Source of the DNA: a virus
Direction: 5' to 3' (one strand)
Virus record (IMG/VR): IMGVR_UViG_3300021598_001271
Location: 1 to 64,000 of that record
Length of the DNA stretch: 64,000 nucleotides
Of the stretch, positions 40,201-49,611 are shown piece after piece. Every line of letters begins with the position of its first letter. The stretch's first letter is position 1. The position numbers were made by a program, and so were the translations under genes. The notes under the pieces were generated by a model that had not been told where the DNA came from, made no database searches, and saw nothing but the letters and a program-made list of their open reading frames with translations.

Positions 40201-41016
40201 ATGAAATTAATCAATTTGAATACTAAATTAGGTGTAATAAACTTATTTTCAGATTACATATTAAAACATATAAATCCAAAACATAATAGTATTATCCAAG
40301 TGACCGATGTTGGTCATTTTATAATAATTAACGGAACAACAGATTCATCAGATTTATTAGATTTTTCAAAAATAAAAGATGACTTTATTTCTGAACATCA
40401 TAATCTGTTATTGAGTGTTGGGTATTCTGAAAATTTGAATACTATGGATTTAATAAAATATAGTACAAAAATTGTAGAAGGAGATAACAGGTATTTATGG
40501 TCTACCTTCTATAATTCAACAAGACCGTTATATCATCAAGAAGTTATTGACGCCAGTAAATCTGATAAATCAGTTTATTCTATAGATTATAAAGATGGTG
40601 TGGTTTATGAAGTTGATTACAATTCATATATATCACCTTCAAAATTTAATACAATCCCACAACAAATTACCTCATCATTCCCACACGGTTATAGTTTATC
40701 TATGGGTAGAGGTTTATTATACTATTCTGAATATATCGCAAATCAAATTATCAGACCATCTATGACGAATAAGATAGATTTGTTTTTAACTAATAGAAAG
40801 AATAATGAAGATGAAATAATGTTAGAAGTAAAATTCAAATCTAACATTTCTGAAGAAACAATTAAATCAATGATACTTGATGTGTTCTCATTTGATTATG
40901 ACAAATTCAACAAGGATATTGAGGGGTACGATTTATGTGACGACATAAAAAAACCAACCGAAGTTAAGCCTTGGTTGGTTAATGATGTTAATCCTAAAGA
41001 TTTGATTGTATTTTAA
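40201..41016 (+). CDS. Hypothetical protein
   Basis: 271 residues; SSFPHGYSLSMGRGLLYYSEY is the most conserved-looking stretch, with an aromatic Gly turn. An N-terminal beta region and a C-terminal helical one. No domain recognised. No promoter motif was found directly upstream. It converges with the glutaredoxin gene. Confidence 0.55.
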   Translation: MKLINLNTKLGVINLFSDYILKHINPKHNSIIQVTDVGHFIIINGTTDSSDLLDFSKIKDDFISEHHNLLLSVGYSENLNTMDLIKYSTKIVEGDNRYLWSTFYNSTRPLYHQEVIDASKSDKSVYSIDYKDGVVYEVDYNSYISPSKFNTIPQQITSSFPHGYSLSMGRGLLYYSEYIANQIIRPSMTNKIDLFLTNRKNNEDEIMLEVKFKSNISEETIKSMILDVFSFDYDKFNKDIEGYDLCDDIKKPTEVKPWLVNDVNPKDLIVF

Positions 41017-41309
41017 GAATTAAAGTTAGTATAACTTTCTTTAATTATTTTAACTCCGTCAACAATTTCATTGTAATCTCTTTCAGGGGCATAAAACTTA
41101 GTATTGTGGGTTTCTCCATCGCTTTCAATTATCATAAAAGCGGGTACAAAATCATTACCACCAACCGCTTTAACAAATAAATCATATTCCTCACTTTCTT
41201 CATCAATATCTCTATCGATAAATGGGATGTCTAATTTATCGAGTTGTTCTTTCATCTCAACACAGTACGGACATCCCTTCATTGAGTATATAACGACTAG
41301 TTGTTCCAT
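41013..41309 (-). CDS. Glutaredoxin
   Basis: 98 residues; GCPYCVEM (Cys about 13 and 16) is the CPYC active site and DFVPAFMI holds the cis-Pro. Reduces disulfides, probably feeding ribonucleotide reductase. Overlaps the thioredoxin start by 1 bp, so the redox pair is co-translated. Confidence 0.9.
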   Translation of the reverse strand: MEQLVVIYSMKGCPYCVEMKEQLDKLDIPFIDRDIDEESEEYDLFVKAVGGNDFVPAFMIIESDGETHNTKFYAPERDYNEIVDGVKIIKESYTNFNS

Positions 41310-41626
41310 TATACAAATCTTTCACTCATTTCCATTATGACGTTAGTCTGTTTCAACCCAACTTCAGAAAACACTTCTGAACCGTTTGCAAAACCTTTAA
41401 TTGTAGGTACACTTCTTAACCCTAATTCAGATACAAACTCTCGGTCACTTTCAATATCAAAAGTATATAATTGAACTTCAGAATTATTACCTCTTAAGGT
41501 TTCACCAACACTTTCAAACATCGGTTTCATTACCTTACAAGGTCCACACCAAGGAGCCCAAAAATCCACAATTAATTTTTCTCCATTTTTAATTTTTTCT
41601 TTTAATTCTACAGACGTGATTTCCAT
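41309..41626 (-). CDS. Thioredoxin
   Basis: 105 residues with the WCGPC active site in DFWAPWCGPCKVMKP and the cis-Pro in RSVPTIKGF. Full length for a thioredoxin. Electron donor for phage ribonucleotide reductase or a maturation partner. First of a two-gene redox unit. Confidence 0.95.
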   Translation of the reverse strand: MEITSVELKEKIKNGEKLIVDFWAPWCGPCKVMKPMFESVGETLRGNNSEVQLYTFDIESDREFVSELGLRSVPTIKGFANGSEVFSEVGLKQTNVIMEMSERFV

Positions 41627-41630
41627 TTTG

Positions 41631-41954
41631 TTATTTTATTTTTTTTAAATTGTTTATAAAGATTTTCAATTCTTCGTATTGTTTTATTTTGTATACCACC
41701 TTTAATGTAAATACCTCACTCTCACCCTTTCTGTTTAAACATATGTAAAATCCGCTAGTATGTTTAAACGCCGCTTCATAATGATTAATACGTGAATTAA
41801 CATACTTAGTCATCAAATATATTGGACTATATATTTTTGAGTATTTTTCATCATTTAATAGTGTTGATGGGTTTAAGACTTCACTATCAATCTCAATGAT
41901 TGAATAGATTTCATCAGTCAAACTATTATAGAATTTATTAAAGATATCTAACAT
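41631..41954 (-). CDS. Hypothetical protein
   Basis: 107 residues, mixed fold with KHTSGFYICLNRKGE in the middle. No family recognised. It lies 4 bp upstream of the thioredoxin gene, probably in the same unit. Confidence 0.55.
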   Translation of the reverse strand: MLDIFNKFYNSLTDEIYSIIEIDSEVLNPSTLLNDEKYSKIYSPIYLMTKYVNSRINHYEAAFKHTSGFYICLNRKGESEVFTLKVVYKIKQYEELKIFINNLKKIK

Positions 41955-41976
41955 ATTGAAATTATAATTTAAATTA

Positions 41977-43695
41977 TTAAAAATTAAACTCCTCTATCAA
42001 ATTATCAAGACCATTATTATAGTAATTAGGTCTTAAACCATTTTTTAGAAATGGACTTACCCACTCAACAGTCCTCCACTCATTACCTGATGTAAAGCAA
42101 CTTTCAGATATAATAGACTGATTCTTAAAGTCAACTTTAACTTTTGGTAGTTTGAAACTTTTTTCAACTAAAGAATTAATTCTATTATCAAGTTCTTCAA
42201 TCACCAAATCCCATTTACCATCTAAAGATTTATTAAACCTACCCAAAGTCTGAACTCTTTTTAACTTAAATCCCTTTTCACCACTTTTCATTATCATATA
42301 TTCAATAGTCGCTCTCTCATCAGAATCTATGTCATTCTCTCTAAATGACACAATTAATGAAGACGCCTTATCAATATATGTTTTAACACAATTGTGTTGT
42401 CTACTCGACTCAGAATTATACTGGTGAGAGTTTAATAACACCACAGGATGATACTCAATAGAGTTGACATTATATATTGGTTGTTCAACTCCATTTATAA
42501 AGTCTTCATCATAATATCTAGTGTAACTTCCTTTAGTATAGTGAGAATATCTATCGGTCCAATCTTCGTGTTCCCTTCTAAATGTCATTGAATCGTATGA
42601 CTTCCATTTAATATCCTCCAATGGTTTCAACATCACATAGAAATTAACGTGGTCAATGAATGTCTGAATATTTTGAGTACTCTTAATCATACCCTCAAAA
42701 ACTTTAAAGGCATTTTTCTTTTCTAAATCAGTAAGGGTTTCAATATCTCCTGGCATTTGATAACCACTCTTAAACTCAAAAATGTTTTTAAGTGATTCAG
42801 TACTTTGGTGTTTTAAAAACTTCTCACCAAAAAAATTCTCAACCTGTTTATAGAATTGGTCATTAATGAAACTAACTTCGTGAAGAACTTTACGCAATTT
42901 ATCTCCATTAAATCCTTTATTTAACATATAAGAATCTAATAATTTACCACCTGTTTTTTTCAAAACTCTTTTACTTGGTAATGGAATAGTATGTCTAAAT
43001 ACTAAACAGTTATTTGGTACTTTAATATTTCTATTCTTTAGGAAATTAAGGTAAAATATTTCATCCCAATTATATCCTGACATCACATCGATATTTGGGA
43101 TTTTACTCACAAATACGTTTAATGCTTGTGATAAAATTTCTTTAGCAGAATCTTCACTATCTTTTTTATATGGTGAAAATACGTTATGAAATGCCACTTC
43201 AATTGATGCAAAAGGATTAGACGCAAAAAAGTTACGTCTAACCGAACTAGAGTATTTCTTTTTCTTAAACCCATTAGTTATTTGACCAAAGAACAAATCA
43301 TTCTTATCAAATTTATAAGTAATAAATTTAACTTGGGATTGTTTTCTAAAATATGGTTTTCCAACGTCTCTATGTTTCATATATTGAAACAACTTAATGG
43401 ACACTTTAGTATCATCACCTTCAACAACTAAAGTAACTCGTTCAAGATGAACCGTACACATAGGGTTACCAAATTCTTTAACAAAATTCTCTTCGGTGTT
43501 TGAGGATTTTAAATAATCAAACATAGGATGTTTTGCGGTACCACTAATTCTACCTGTAACAACATTTAAATCACCACTCCAAATATCAATCTCCCCCTCA
43601 TTAGTCTTTTCGTTAACTAACACTGGTAAGTTATTGTGGTCTTTATGGTAAACCGTATTAAATTTCTCGTATTTTCTCTTAAAAAAAACTTCCAT
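41977..43695 (-). CDS. PcfJ-like domain protein
   Basis: 572 residues. The C-terminal third matches the PcfJ-type core: SRQHNCVKTYID (His434, Cys436), IVSFREND and DERATIEYMIMKSGEKGFKL, the order seen in conjugative-plasmid PcfJ proteins. Its role in any system is unclear. The N-terminal 400 residues are helical with basic patches. The WCT-type proteins in this window may belong to the same broader superfamily; this is inference from the central Cys. Confidence 0.6.
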   Translation of the reverse strand: MEVFFKRKYEKFNTVYHKDHNNLPVLVNEKTNEGEIDIWSGDLNVVTGRISGTAKHPMFDYLKSSNTEENFVKEFGNPMCTVHLERVTLVVEGDDTKVSIKLFQYMKHRDVGKPYFRKQSQVKFITYKFDKNDLFFGQITNGFKKKKYSSSVRRNFFASNPFASIEVAFHNVFSPYKKDSEDSAKEILSQALNVFVSKIPNIDVMSGYNWDEIFYLNFLKNRNIKVPNNCLVFRHTIPLPSKRVLKKTGGKLLDSYMLNKGFNGDKLRKVLHEVSFINDQFYKQVENFFGEKFLKHQSTESLKNIFEFKSGYQMPGDIETLTDLEKKNAFKVFEGMIKSTQNIQTFIDHVNFYVMLKPLEDIKWKSYDSMTFRREHEDWTDRYSHYTKGSYTRYYDEDFINGVEQPIYNVNSIEYHPVVLLNSHQYNSESSRQHNCVKTYIDKASSLIVSFRENDIDSDERATIEYMIMKSGEKGFKLKRVQTLGRFNKSLDGKWDLVIEELDNRINSLVEKSFKLPKVKVDFKNQSIISESCFTSGNEWRTVEWVSPFLKNGLRPNYYNNGLDNLIEEFNF

Positions 43696-43706
43696 ATACT
43701 TCTAGT

Positions 43707-43731
43707 AAAAAGGGGGTATTACCCCCCTTGT
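43707..43731 (-). terminator. Intrinsic terminator
   Basis: AAGGGGGGTAATACCCCCTT followed by TTTT on the minus strand, after the DUF932 gene. Confidence 0.85.
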
Positions 43732-43734
43732 TAA

Positions 43735-44493
43735 TTAACAATAAGTTTCAGCTAATTCCCAAAGTTTGGTATTAACATTGTTAACCACTGAGATGTTTTT
43801 CAATTCTCTCATTGAAGTCAATCGACCTCTACCTGAACGATATCCAACACCACCACGAACCATCTTCTCCTGTACTACGTTGAATACTTTCCACAAACTG
43901 TTTCCAACATCTCCGTCTCGTAAAGGATTAAGGATTTCTTCGATAGACATTGTTGACGGCATATTACCTTCTTTCCAACGGATTGCTGCAGCTCCTTTAA
44001 CAAACCCAACTTTCTCATCCATAGTTAACTCTCTGTTTTCCATTTTAGACAATGATTCTTGAATGATTGGAAGACGTGAAGCAAAACTATCAGTTAGACG
44101 ACGAACCTCTCCTAAATCAAAGTTTTGGTGACGGATATTGAATTGTTCAGCCAATGAAGTAGGTACTGTCAATCCATTAGAACATACTAAACGGTGTAGT
44201 CCTGAACTAACTGAAAATGTAGTTAAACCATTGTGAGAATTACGAATAACCGCTTCAATCAATGAGTCACCAACCGCTGGAAGTTCTCCGTTACGAAGAC
44301 GGATTTCGTGTGTCGCAAATTGACTACGACCTGTTTGTTTTGCCGAATAAACTTGCCAACCTTCTTGTTCAAAATTCTCCAAAATATCCATAGTCGGAAC
44401 AAACGTATATTTGTCAGACATTTTTGGTGAAGGTGAAGTTGTAAAAATTGCAGGTACCTGAGATTTAAGGGTTTCAAAATTTAATGGAGTCAT
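43735..44493 (-). CDS. DUF932-like early protein
   Basis: 252 residues. FVPTMDILENFEQEGWQVYSA, HEIRLRN, EAVIRNSHNGLTTFSVSSGLHRLVCSNG-type core (as a run broken at 20) and the helical C-terminus match the DUF932 family found on plasmids and phages. Function is not known; the strong promoter implies high early expression. Confidence 0.85.
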   Translation of the reverse strand: MTPLNFETLKSQVPAIFTTSPSPKMSDKYTFVPTMDILENFEQEGWQVYSAKQTGRSQFATHEIRLRNGELPAVGDSLIEAVIRNSHNGLTTFSVSSGLHRLVCSNGLTVPTSLAEQFNIRHQNFDLGEVRRLTDSFASRLPIIQESLSKMENRELTMDEKVGFVKGAAAIRWKEGNMPSTMSIEEILNPLRDGDVGNSLWKVFNVVQEKMVRGGVGYRSGRGRLTSMRELKNISVVNNVNTKLWELAETYC

Positions 44494-44543
44494 ATCTTAT
44501 TGTTTTAGAATACAAAGATATGAATAAATCTTGGATATACAAA
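44494..44543 (-). promoter_or_regulatory. Strong host-type promoter with conserved leader
   Basis: TTTTG ending at 44540, 19-nt spacer, TATCTTTG at 44513-44520, leader TATTCTAAAACAATAA before the ATG. Confidence 0.75.
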
Positions 44544-44545
44544 AT

Positions 44546-44836
44546 TTAATTTAAACAAATTTGACCAAATTTAGTATCTAAGAAAATACTATTAATCTTT
44601 TTTTCTTCAACAGGTTTGTTAACTTCATTAAACATATCAACGACAATATCAACCATCTGTTTTTTGGTCAAGGCGGCATCTCCATTATCGGAATAATTTT
44701 TGTCCGACAATATCTTAATTCTTTCGTAGAATATTTCTTTATTTAAGTTACCAATCAAAGTAAAAAGGTCTTTCGGATTTGACTCGAAAAACCTTATCAT
44801 TTGACTGACATAGATTTCTACGTCAATTTTGCTCAT
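44546..44836 (-). CDS. Small hypothetical protein
   Basis: 96 residues, helical and acidic (MSKIDVEIYVSQMIRFFES at the start). No family recognised. Lies 7 bp from the stop of the leucine-rich tagged gene and is probably in its operon. Confidence 0.55.
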   Translation of the reverse strand: MSKIDVEIYVSQMIRFFESNPKDLFTLIGNLNKEIFYERIKILSDKNYSDNGDAALTKKQMVDIVVDMFNEVNKPVEEKKINSIFLDTKFGQICLN

Positions 44837-44843
44837 AATTTAA

Positions 44844-46238
44844 TTACATTTTTTTAGTAAAGAATCCACTACCGCTTGAACCTTCTTCCCCGAATTTTTC
44901 AGTGAAAGATTGTGACAAGTTTGGTTTAGAACCTTTAAGGTTAACAAACATTAGGTTAGGTAATTGAATAACAGACTCAGGTAAACTTGATAATTTAGGA
45001 TTATCAGGTAAAGCTAAGAACGATAAGTTAGTTAATTGACCGATTTCATTAGGTAATGATTTAACACAATTCATTAATAACAACGCTTCTAAGTTTTTAA
45101 ATCTACCCAAAGTACTTGGGACATCTAAAGCAATAGTTTCATTTGATTTGTTGTTAAATAATAAATTAGTGATATCGTCAGGTAAACTAGCGAAGAACTC
45201 ATCAAATCCATACAATGCAATGAATTTAGCTGCAGAACTGTTAGGATATTCAATTTCAACTTTCTTACCACCTGAAGTCGTCATACCTTTAGCAAATTCA
45301 GGTTTAAAGTATTCTTTAAGTTCAGACATTGACCCATTTAAGTATTGAATTAAATCAATTCTATGGTCCGCTCTATCCATAAATTGAGAAGACGGGAAAT
45401 GGAATTGAAATCTTTCTTGAGGTAAACCAGTTCTTTTACCAACACTTCCTTTATCGTCATTAGCTAAGATAACATATAACGGTCCATCTTTAGCATAATT
45501 TCTAAAGTAACTTGAGTTTGGTGGTGAAGTACACCATCTAGATTCTCCATTATCGTAATCATAATATCCCCCATACCAACTAGCAGCCTCTTGAGCCTTT
45601 TCATCAACACCTTCAATTTTAATAACAGTCCATTTATCTCCTGTGAATTCAACAGTGGCGCCAGGGTGAGAGAAACCTTCTCTCTCTTTTCTAATTTCTT
45701 TTTTTAGTTCTTTCTTTTCTAACTCTTTTTGTTTCTTCTCAGGAAGTTTAAAAGATTGTAAGAATCTAAATAATTCGTCAGGATTTGAGAATCTATTGAT
45801 GTCTCTCTTATCCTGAGGAAAATATTGTTTGTATTTTGTAAACTTTTTAAGGTCCCCGTTCACTTTAAACAAATCCTCCATAAACAAATCACGATACTCT
45901 TGTACCATTTTTTTATATTCAGGAGTACCAGGTTGTACATCATCTCTTTCATCGTTGAAGGTACCAGGTGTTATGTAAGTCTTAAGTAACCAATTAGTAT
46001 ACGCTCCTGGTTGAACTCTTGATAAATTTTCAACCGTAACATCACTCTCATCAAAGTTTTGTGGTTTCTTAGTTGTAGGGTCGGCAAAGATAATTCTTGA
46101 TAAATCAAGTAAATCCATAATAGGTTTTATCTCCTTACCAGTCTTCTTGTCCTTCTTTTTAGAGGTATATTTGTCTAATAGAACATCAAACCTAGACTGC
46201 TCCATTAATATGTTAACTAAAGTATTACTTAATCTCAT
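44844..46238 (-). CDS. Tagged WCT-motif protein with leucine-rich repeats
   Basis: 464 residues starting MRLSNTLVNILMEQSRFDVL (LME site). The WCT core (SRWCTSPPNSSYF, about 232-246) is shared with the protein at 25847. Residues about 370-445 form leucine-rich repeats (LGRFKNLEALLLMN, LPNEIGQLTNLSFLALPDN, LPESVIQLPNLMFVNLKG). LRRs bind proteins, so a virion-delivered protein with a target-binding end is plausible. Octamer 17 nt upstream. Confidence 0.7.
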   Translation of the reverse strand: MRLSNTLVNILMEQSRFDVLLDKYTSKKKDKKTGKEIKPIMDLLDLSRIIFADPTTKKPQNFDESDVTVENLSRVQPGAYTNWLLKTYITPGTFNDERDDVQPGTPEYKKMVQEYRDLFMEDLFKVNGDLKKFTKYKQYFPQDKRDINRFSNPDELFRFLQSFKLPEKKQKELEKKELKKEIRKEREGFSHPGATVEFTGDKWTVIKIEGVDEKAQEAASWYGGYYDYDNGESRWCTSPPNSSYFRNYAKDGPLYVILANDDKGSVGKRTGLPQERFQFHFPSSQFMDRADHRIDLIQYLNGSMSELKEYFKPEFAKGMTTSGGKKVEIEYPNSSAAKFIALYGFDEFFASLPDDITNLLFNNKSNETIALDVPSTLGRFKNLEALLLMNCVKSLPNEIGQLTNLSFLALPDNPKLSSLPESVIQLPNLMFVNLKGSKPNLSQSFTEKFGEEGSSGSGFFTKKM

Positions 46239-46255
46239 TATCCGTATTGTTTTAA

Positions 46256-46263
46256 TATAAATA
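46256..46263 (-). promoter_or_regulatory. Late-type octamer TATTTATA
   Basis: 17 nt before the ATG. A TATTTTTG box that would fit the host type lies just behind it (46274-46281), so this gene may have both promoter kinds. Confidence 0.5.
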
Positions 46264-46283
46264 TTTGATAAAGCAAAAATAGA

Positions 46284-47123
46284 TTAATAATTCATAATTA
46301 ACAACTCTTCACCCATATTTTGTGTCTTACCTTTTTTAGCGGCAGCCGCCTTTGCAAACTCTTTTTTCTCCCAACGATATTGATTCTCAGGAAACCAAGT
46401 ATGTAAAAGTTCAAAGTCATAATAAGACAAACTAAACTTACCTTGGATGTTATATAAGACATTCGCAAGTCTTTCGTGGTCATTTCTATCAAAATCGTGA
46501 TTAGAATAATAGTTTTCGGTTTTCCAGTATGGAGGGTCCAAATATATGTATGTGGTTGGCGAATCATACTTTGCAATCACGTCTGCAAAATCCATATTCT
46601 CAACTTCAGTTATTCTTAAGAAATGTTCCACCCAATCAGGTTTAGATAATTTATCTCTGAATGTAAGATACTTTGATTTATACTTACCTTTTAGGTCAAT
46701 GAATGAACTTGTTTCAGGTTTACTACCACTAAACACTTGGGTTAATACATACGCATATTTAGCCGCAACAGTATAATCATAAGCATTTACGCTGAAATTT
46801 TCCGCAAATATTTCAGCTTGGAACCTTACAAATTGTTCACGATATATTGCAGGCGTATTCTCCTCACCTACTTGTTGACAAGGAATTGCATTAATCGCTT
46901 CTAATAATAGTGTTGGGTTTTTAATACACTGAAACAAATTATAGTTTAATGGGTTAAAGTCGTTATATACAACTTTTTTAAGATTAGGATACTTTGTTAA
47001 GTCCATATTAAAGAAACACCAGAACATACCTCCAAATGTTTCTACGTATGTCTCCATATCCTCAGGGTAAAAAGGAACTATCCATTTACCAATTTTACTT
47101 TTACCTCCGATGTACGATAGCAT
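46284..47123 (-). CDS. DNA adenine methyltransferase, Dam/D12 type
   Basis: 279 residues. YIGGKSKIGKWIVPFYP at the start is the cofactor-binding FxGGK-type motif, VYNDFNPLNYNLFQCIK is the second motif and YLDPPYWKT is the catalytic DPPY. Methylates adenine N6 in a short site. No linked nuclease, so a second orphan methylase in the window. Confidence 0.9.
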   Translation of the reverse strand: MLSYIGGKSKIGKWIVPFYPEDMETYVETFGGMFWCFFNMDLTKYPNLKKVVYNDFNPLNYNLFQCIKNPTLLLEAINAIPCQQVGEENTPAIYREQFVRFQAEIFAENFSVNAYDYTVAAKYAYVLTQVFSGSKPETSSFIDLKGKYKSKYLTFRDKLSKPDWVEHFLRITEVENMDFADVIAKYDSPTTYIYLDPPYWKTENYYSNHDFDRNDHERLANVLYNIQGKFSLSYYDFELLHTWFPENQYRWEKKEFAKAAAAKKGKTQNMGEELLIMNY

Positions 47124-47192
47124 AATTATTTGATTTTGATTAAATATAAGAAATAAAACTCAAAAAGGCAAATGGTTTAACTATTTTTTTTA

Positions 47193-47223
47193 TTGACATA
47201 GTCCGATTTTTGAAGTAACTTTA
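47193..47223 (+). promoter_or_regulatory. Possible host-type promoter TTGAC-N20-TAACTTTA
   Basis: TTG at 47193-47195 and TAACTTTA at 47216-47223 (one mismatch to TAnnTTTG), about 14 nt before the ATG. Confidence 0.4.
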
Positions 47224-47237
47224 CTAAAAGAATTAAA

Positions 47238-47528
47238 ATGGTTAGTGTAACATCCTATAAGTTTATTTATGATAATTTAGGTTTAGAACACATTAAGTGT
47301 TGTCTAAATAATAACAAATTTTTTGACATCGAAATCGATGACTTTTTTTTCTATCTTTTAGATTTAGATAAAAATTTAAAATTATATTCTGACAAATTCA
47401 ATAATTGGGATGAATTAGTGTGTGATTTATCCACTTTGGGGTATCCTTTTGAAACTTATTTTGAATCATACATCAACACTCAGTTTAGTGAGGAAGAATT
47501 AGTGGAATTCACATACAGTTATATTTAA
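47238..47528 (+). CDS. Small acidic hypothetical protein
   Basis: 96 residues, acidic, with IEIDDFFFYLLDLDKNLKL in the middle. Family unknown. Leads a two-gene plus-strand unit behind a possible host-type promoter. Confidence 0.5.
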   Translation: MVSVTSYKFIYDNLGLEHIKCCLNNNKFFDIEIDDFFFYLLDLDKNLKLYSDKFNNWDELVCDLSTLGYPFETYFESYINTQFSEEELVEFTYSYI

Positions 47529-47532
47529 AAAT

Positions 47533-47676
47533 ATGGAAGAAAAAAATTGTAGATTTTGTAAACGAGTTAAAAAACGTATTAACAAATACGTTATAATATC
47601 AATATACTTATTAATTTTAGTTATCATTGGACAAATCGAATTAATTAGATTTATACTGTCGTTGTTTCGTCCCTAG
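47533..47676 (+). CDS. Small membrane protein with N-terminal CxxC, 47 residues
   Basis: [20 protein letters not shown] leads into a hydrophobic segment ([18 protein letters not shown]), giving a CxxC motif in the cytoplasm and one membrane helix. Overlaps the dnaJ end by 26 bp on the opposite strand. Follows the previous gene by 4 bp. Confidence 0.5.
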   Translation: MEEKNCRFCKRVKKRINKYVIISIYLLILVIIGQIELIRFILSLFRP

Positions 47677-48607
47677 TATATTTTACATTCATTTTAATCA
47701 GTAAATCCCCAACAAATCCATTATTAAGTTTAAATCCTTTTTGTCTAACTCTTAAAGGAACTTGTGTGTTAAACTCTTTAGGGAATTTAACAGATATCTT
47801 ACCATCAGGATGACTAACTTGGAAATCATTATTCTTCAAGTCTTCTAAATTAAAGAACGCATTATATACTAAATCATTATTGTATTTTTCAAAACCATCC
47901 TTATTAACAAGTTTAACTTTTAATATAACGTCACCAATAACTCCATTAACAAAATCTCCTTTACCTGGTACTCTCAACATTTGTCCATCATCAACATTTC
48001 TTGGAAAATTAATTGTCAAAGAATCTACAGTATCTTTATTTCCAAATCCATTACAACTATAACATTTATTTCTAAATGTAAAACCTCTACCTTCACAAGA
48101 TGTACAAGATGTTTTTAGTATTTGAGTGAACATACCTGTACCAACTCTCTGGTGAACAAACCCTTGTCCTCCACAAGTTAAACATCCTGTCTTCTCCCCA
48201 CCACCACCTGAACAAGGTTCACAAGCAATTTTCTTAGAGAAATTAATACTTTTAGACGTACCTAAAAAAGACTCAACAACAGTTAATTGAATCTCAACTA
48301 ATTTTTCAGGAGTTCGAGGTCTTCTATTATTCATATTATTGAACATCTGATTTATCATATCGTCCATAGAACCTCCTCCACCTCCAAAAGGATTTTGTCC
48401 TGCAAATGGATTATTCAATCTATTATCATAATCACGTCTTTTGGTCTCATCACCAATAACATCATAAGCTTCCGCAATTTGTTTAAATTTTTCTTCACCC
48501 TGTGGATTCTTATCGGGATGATACTCTATCGCAAGTTTTCGATACACCTTCTTAATCTCCTCTTGAGTTGCGTCTTTACTTACTCCTAAAATTTCGTAAT
48601 AATTCAT
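47651..48607 (-). CDS. dnaJ: DnaJ chaperone (J domain, zinc repeats, C-terminal domains)
   Basis: 318 residues, short for DnaJ (about 375). The J domain carries HPD at about 30-32, a Gly-rich linker follows ([13 protein letters not shown]), then four zinc knuckles ([32 protein letters not shown]) and the substrate-binding halves. Neither DnaK nor GrpE is in the window, so it would steer host DnaK, for example toward virion assembly. Confidence 0.9.
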   Translation of the reverse strand: MNYYEILGVSKDATQEEIKKVYRKLAIEYHPDKNPQGEEKFKQIAEAYDVIGDETKRRDYDNRLNNPFAGQNPFGGGGGSMDDMINQMFNNMNNRRPRTPEKLVEIQLTVVESFLGTSKSINFSKKIACEPCSGGGGEKTGCLTCGGQGFVHQRVGTGMFTQILKTSCTSCEGRGFTFRNKCYSCNGFGNKDTVDSLTINFPRNVDDGQMLRVPGKGDFVNGVIGDVILKVKLVNKDGFEKYNNDLVYNAFFNLEDLKNNDFQVSHPDGKISVKFPKEFNTQVPLRVRQKGFKLNNGFVGDLLIKMNVKYTRDETTTV

Positions 48608-48609
48608 AT

Positions 48610-49257
48610 ATGAATGGTGATTATATTATAGTTCTATTTAAGAATAAACAGAGATATAAAATAATAAAGCAATATAAAACGTATAAAAACGCATTAAGTT
48701 TATTTAAATCAATGATTGATGAAAATAAAGAAGTTGTGTTCGATGTCCAAACAGAAAATGGTAAGGATGTTAAATACGAGATTGCATTATTAGAGAAAAG
48801 TTCTGCGAAACTAATACCTATGTTTATGACAGATGAAATGGGTAGGAATGTCAAAGTAGATGTTGACAATCCTGACTATACTATAACAAAAATTGAAAGT
48901 TATCGAATCCCTGAAAAAATACAAAACATAACAACCAATGAAAGGGTAGAAGTAAATCAACTAATTAAAAAATACATTACAGATTCTTCCTTAAAATTAG
49001 TATCTAAATTGAATAACAAAATAATCATTCAGGATGATGATAAATTCAATGTATTTGCAACTAAGTCAATATACGATGCCGAAAGATTTCTAAATAATTT
49101 AGAATCTTATATGATTTCAAATAATAGACGTAATTGTTTAATAGTAAAAGATAGTAGTATTGAGCAAAAAAAATACCTCTATGAGGTATTATCTAATCAG
49201 GGGTTTAGTAAAAAAATGTTATATAGAACTTCGACTACTCATCTAAAAGATAAATAA
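48610..49257 (+). CDS. Hypothetical protein divergent from dnaJ
   Basis: 215 residues from [17 protein letters not shown]. The ATG lies 2 bp from the dnaJ ATG (CATATATG), so each gene's promoter would fall within the other. Mixed fold with conserved-looking [18 protein letters not shown]. No family recognised. It converges with the next minus-strand gene with overlap. Confidence 0.5.
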   Translation: MNGDYIIVLFKNKQRYKIIKQYKTYKNALSLFKSMIDENKEVVFDVQTENGKDVKYEIALLEKSSAKLIPMFMTDEMGRNVKVDVDNPDYTITKIESYRIPEKIQNITTNERVEVNQLIKKYITDSSLKLVSKLNNKIIIQDDDKFNVFATKSIYDAERFLNNLESYMISNNRRNCLIVKDSSIEQKKYLYEVLSNQGFSKKMLYRTSTTHLKDK

Positions 49258-49456
49258 ACTCCACACCTGAGATATCAATCTTAAACTGTTCTTTATCTTC
49301 ATCAGCACCTTTTAGAACTGACCTCATCTTAACAAATTCATTTCTATTTAACTGGAAGACTACACCTTTTTTACCTTCGTATAGTTCATCAACGGCATCG
49401 GCAATTAACGCCAATTTTTCTAAATACCCATCAAAACTTTCTTTATTCTCTGCCAT
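49235..49456 (-). CDS. Small acidic protein
   Basis: 73 residues (MAENKESFDGYLEKLALIADAV...). Helical start, beta end. Overlaps both neighbours. Function unknown. Confidence 0.5.
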   Translation of the reverse strand: MAENKESFDGYLEKLALIADAVDELYEGKKGVVFQLNRNEFVKMRSVLKGADEDKEQFKIDISGVEFIYLLDE

Positions 49457-49611
49457 AAAGTTAATTTTTTAAATTTGTTTTCAAATATTTCTTCTTTTTT
49501 TAGTTTTTTAAGTTTGTTAGCAAACTCAACTTTTTTTCTATCAGTCTCAATCTTATCTTTCTCAATTTCCTTCTGATACCAATTCAATATTTTCTCCGTC
49601 TTCTGGCTCAT
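49420..49611 (-). CDS. Small basic helical protein
   Basis: 63 residues, Lys/Glu-rich coiled helix with a basic hydrophobic end (LTLWQRIKKVLMGI). Overlaps its neighbours by 37 and 50 bp. Function unknown. Confidence 0.45.
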   Translation of the reverse strand: MSQKTEKILNWYQKEIEKDKIETDRKKVEFANKLKKLKKEEIFENKFKKLTLWQRIKKVLMGI

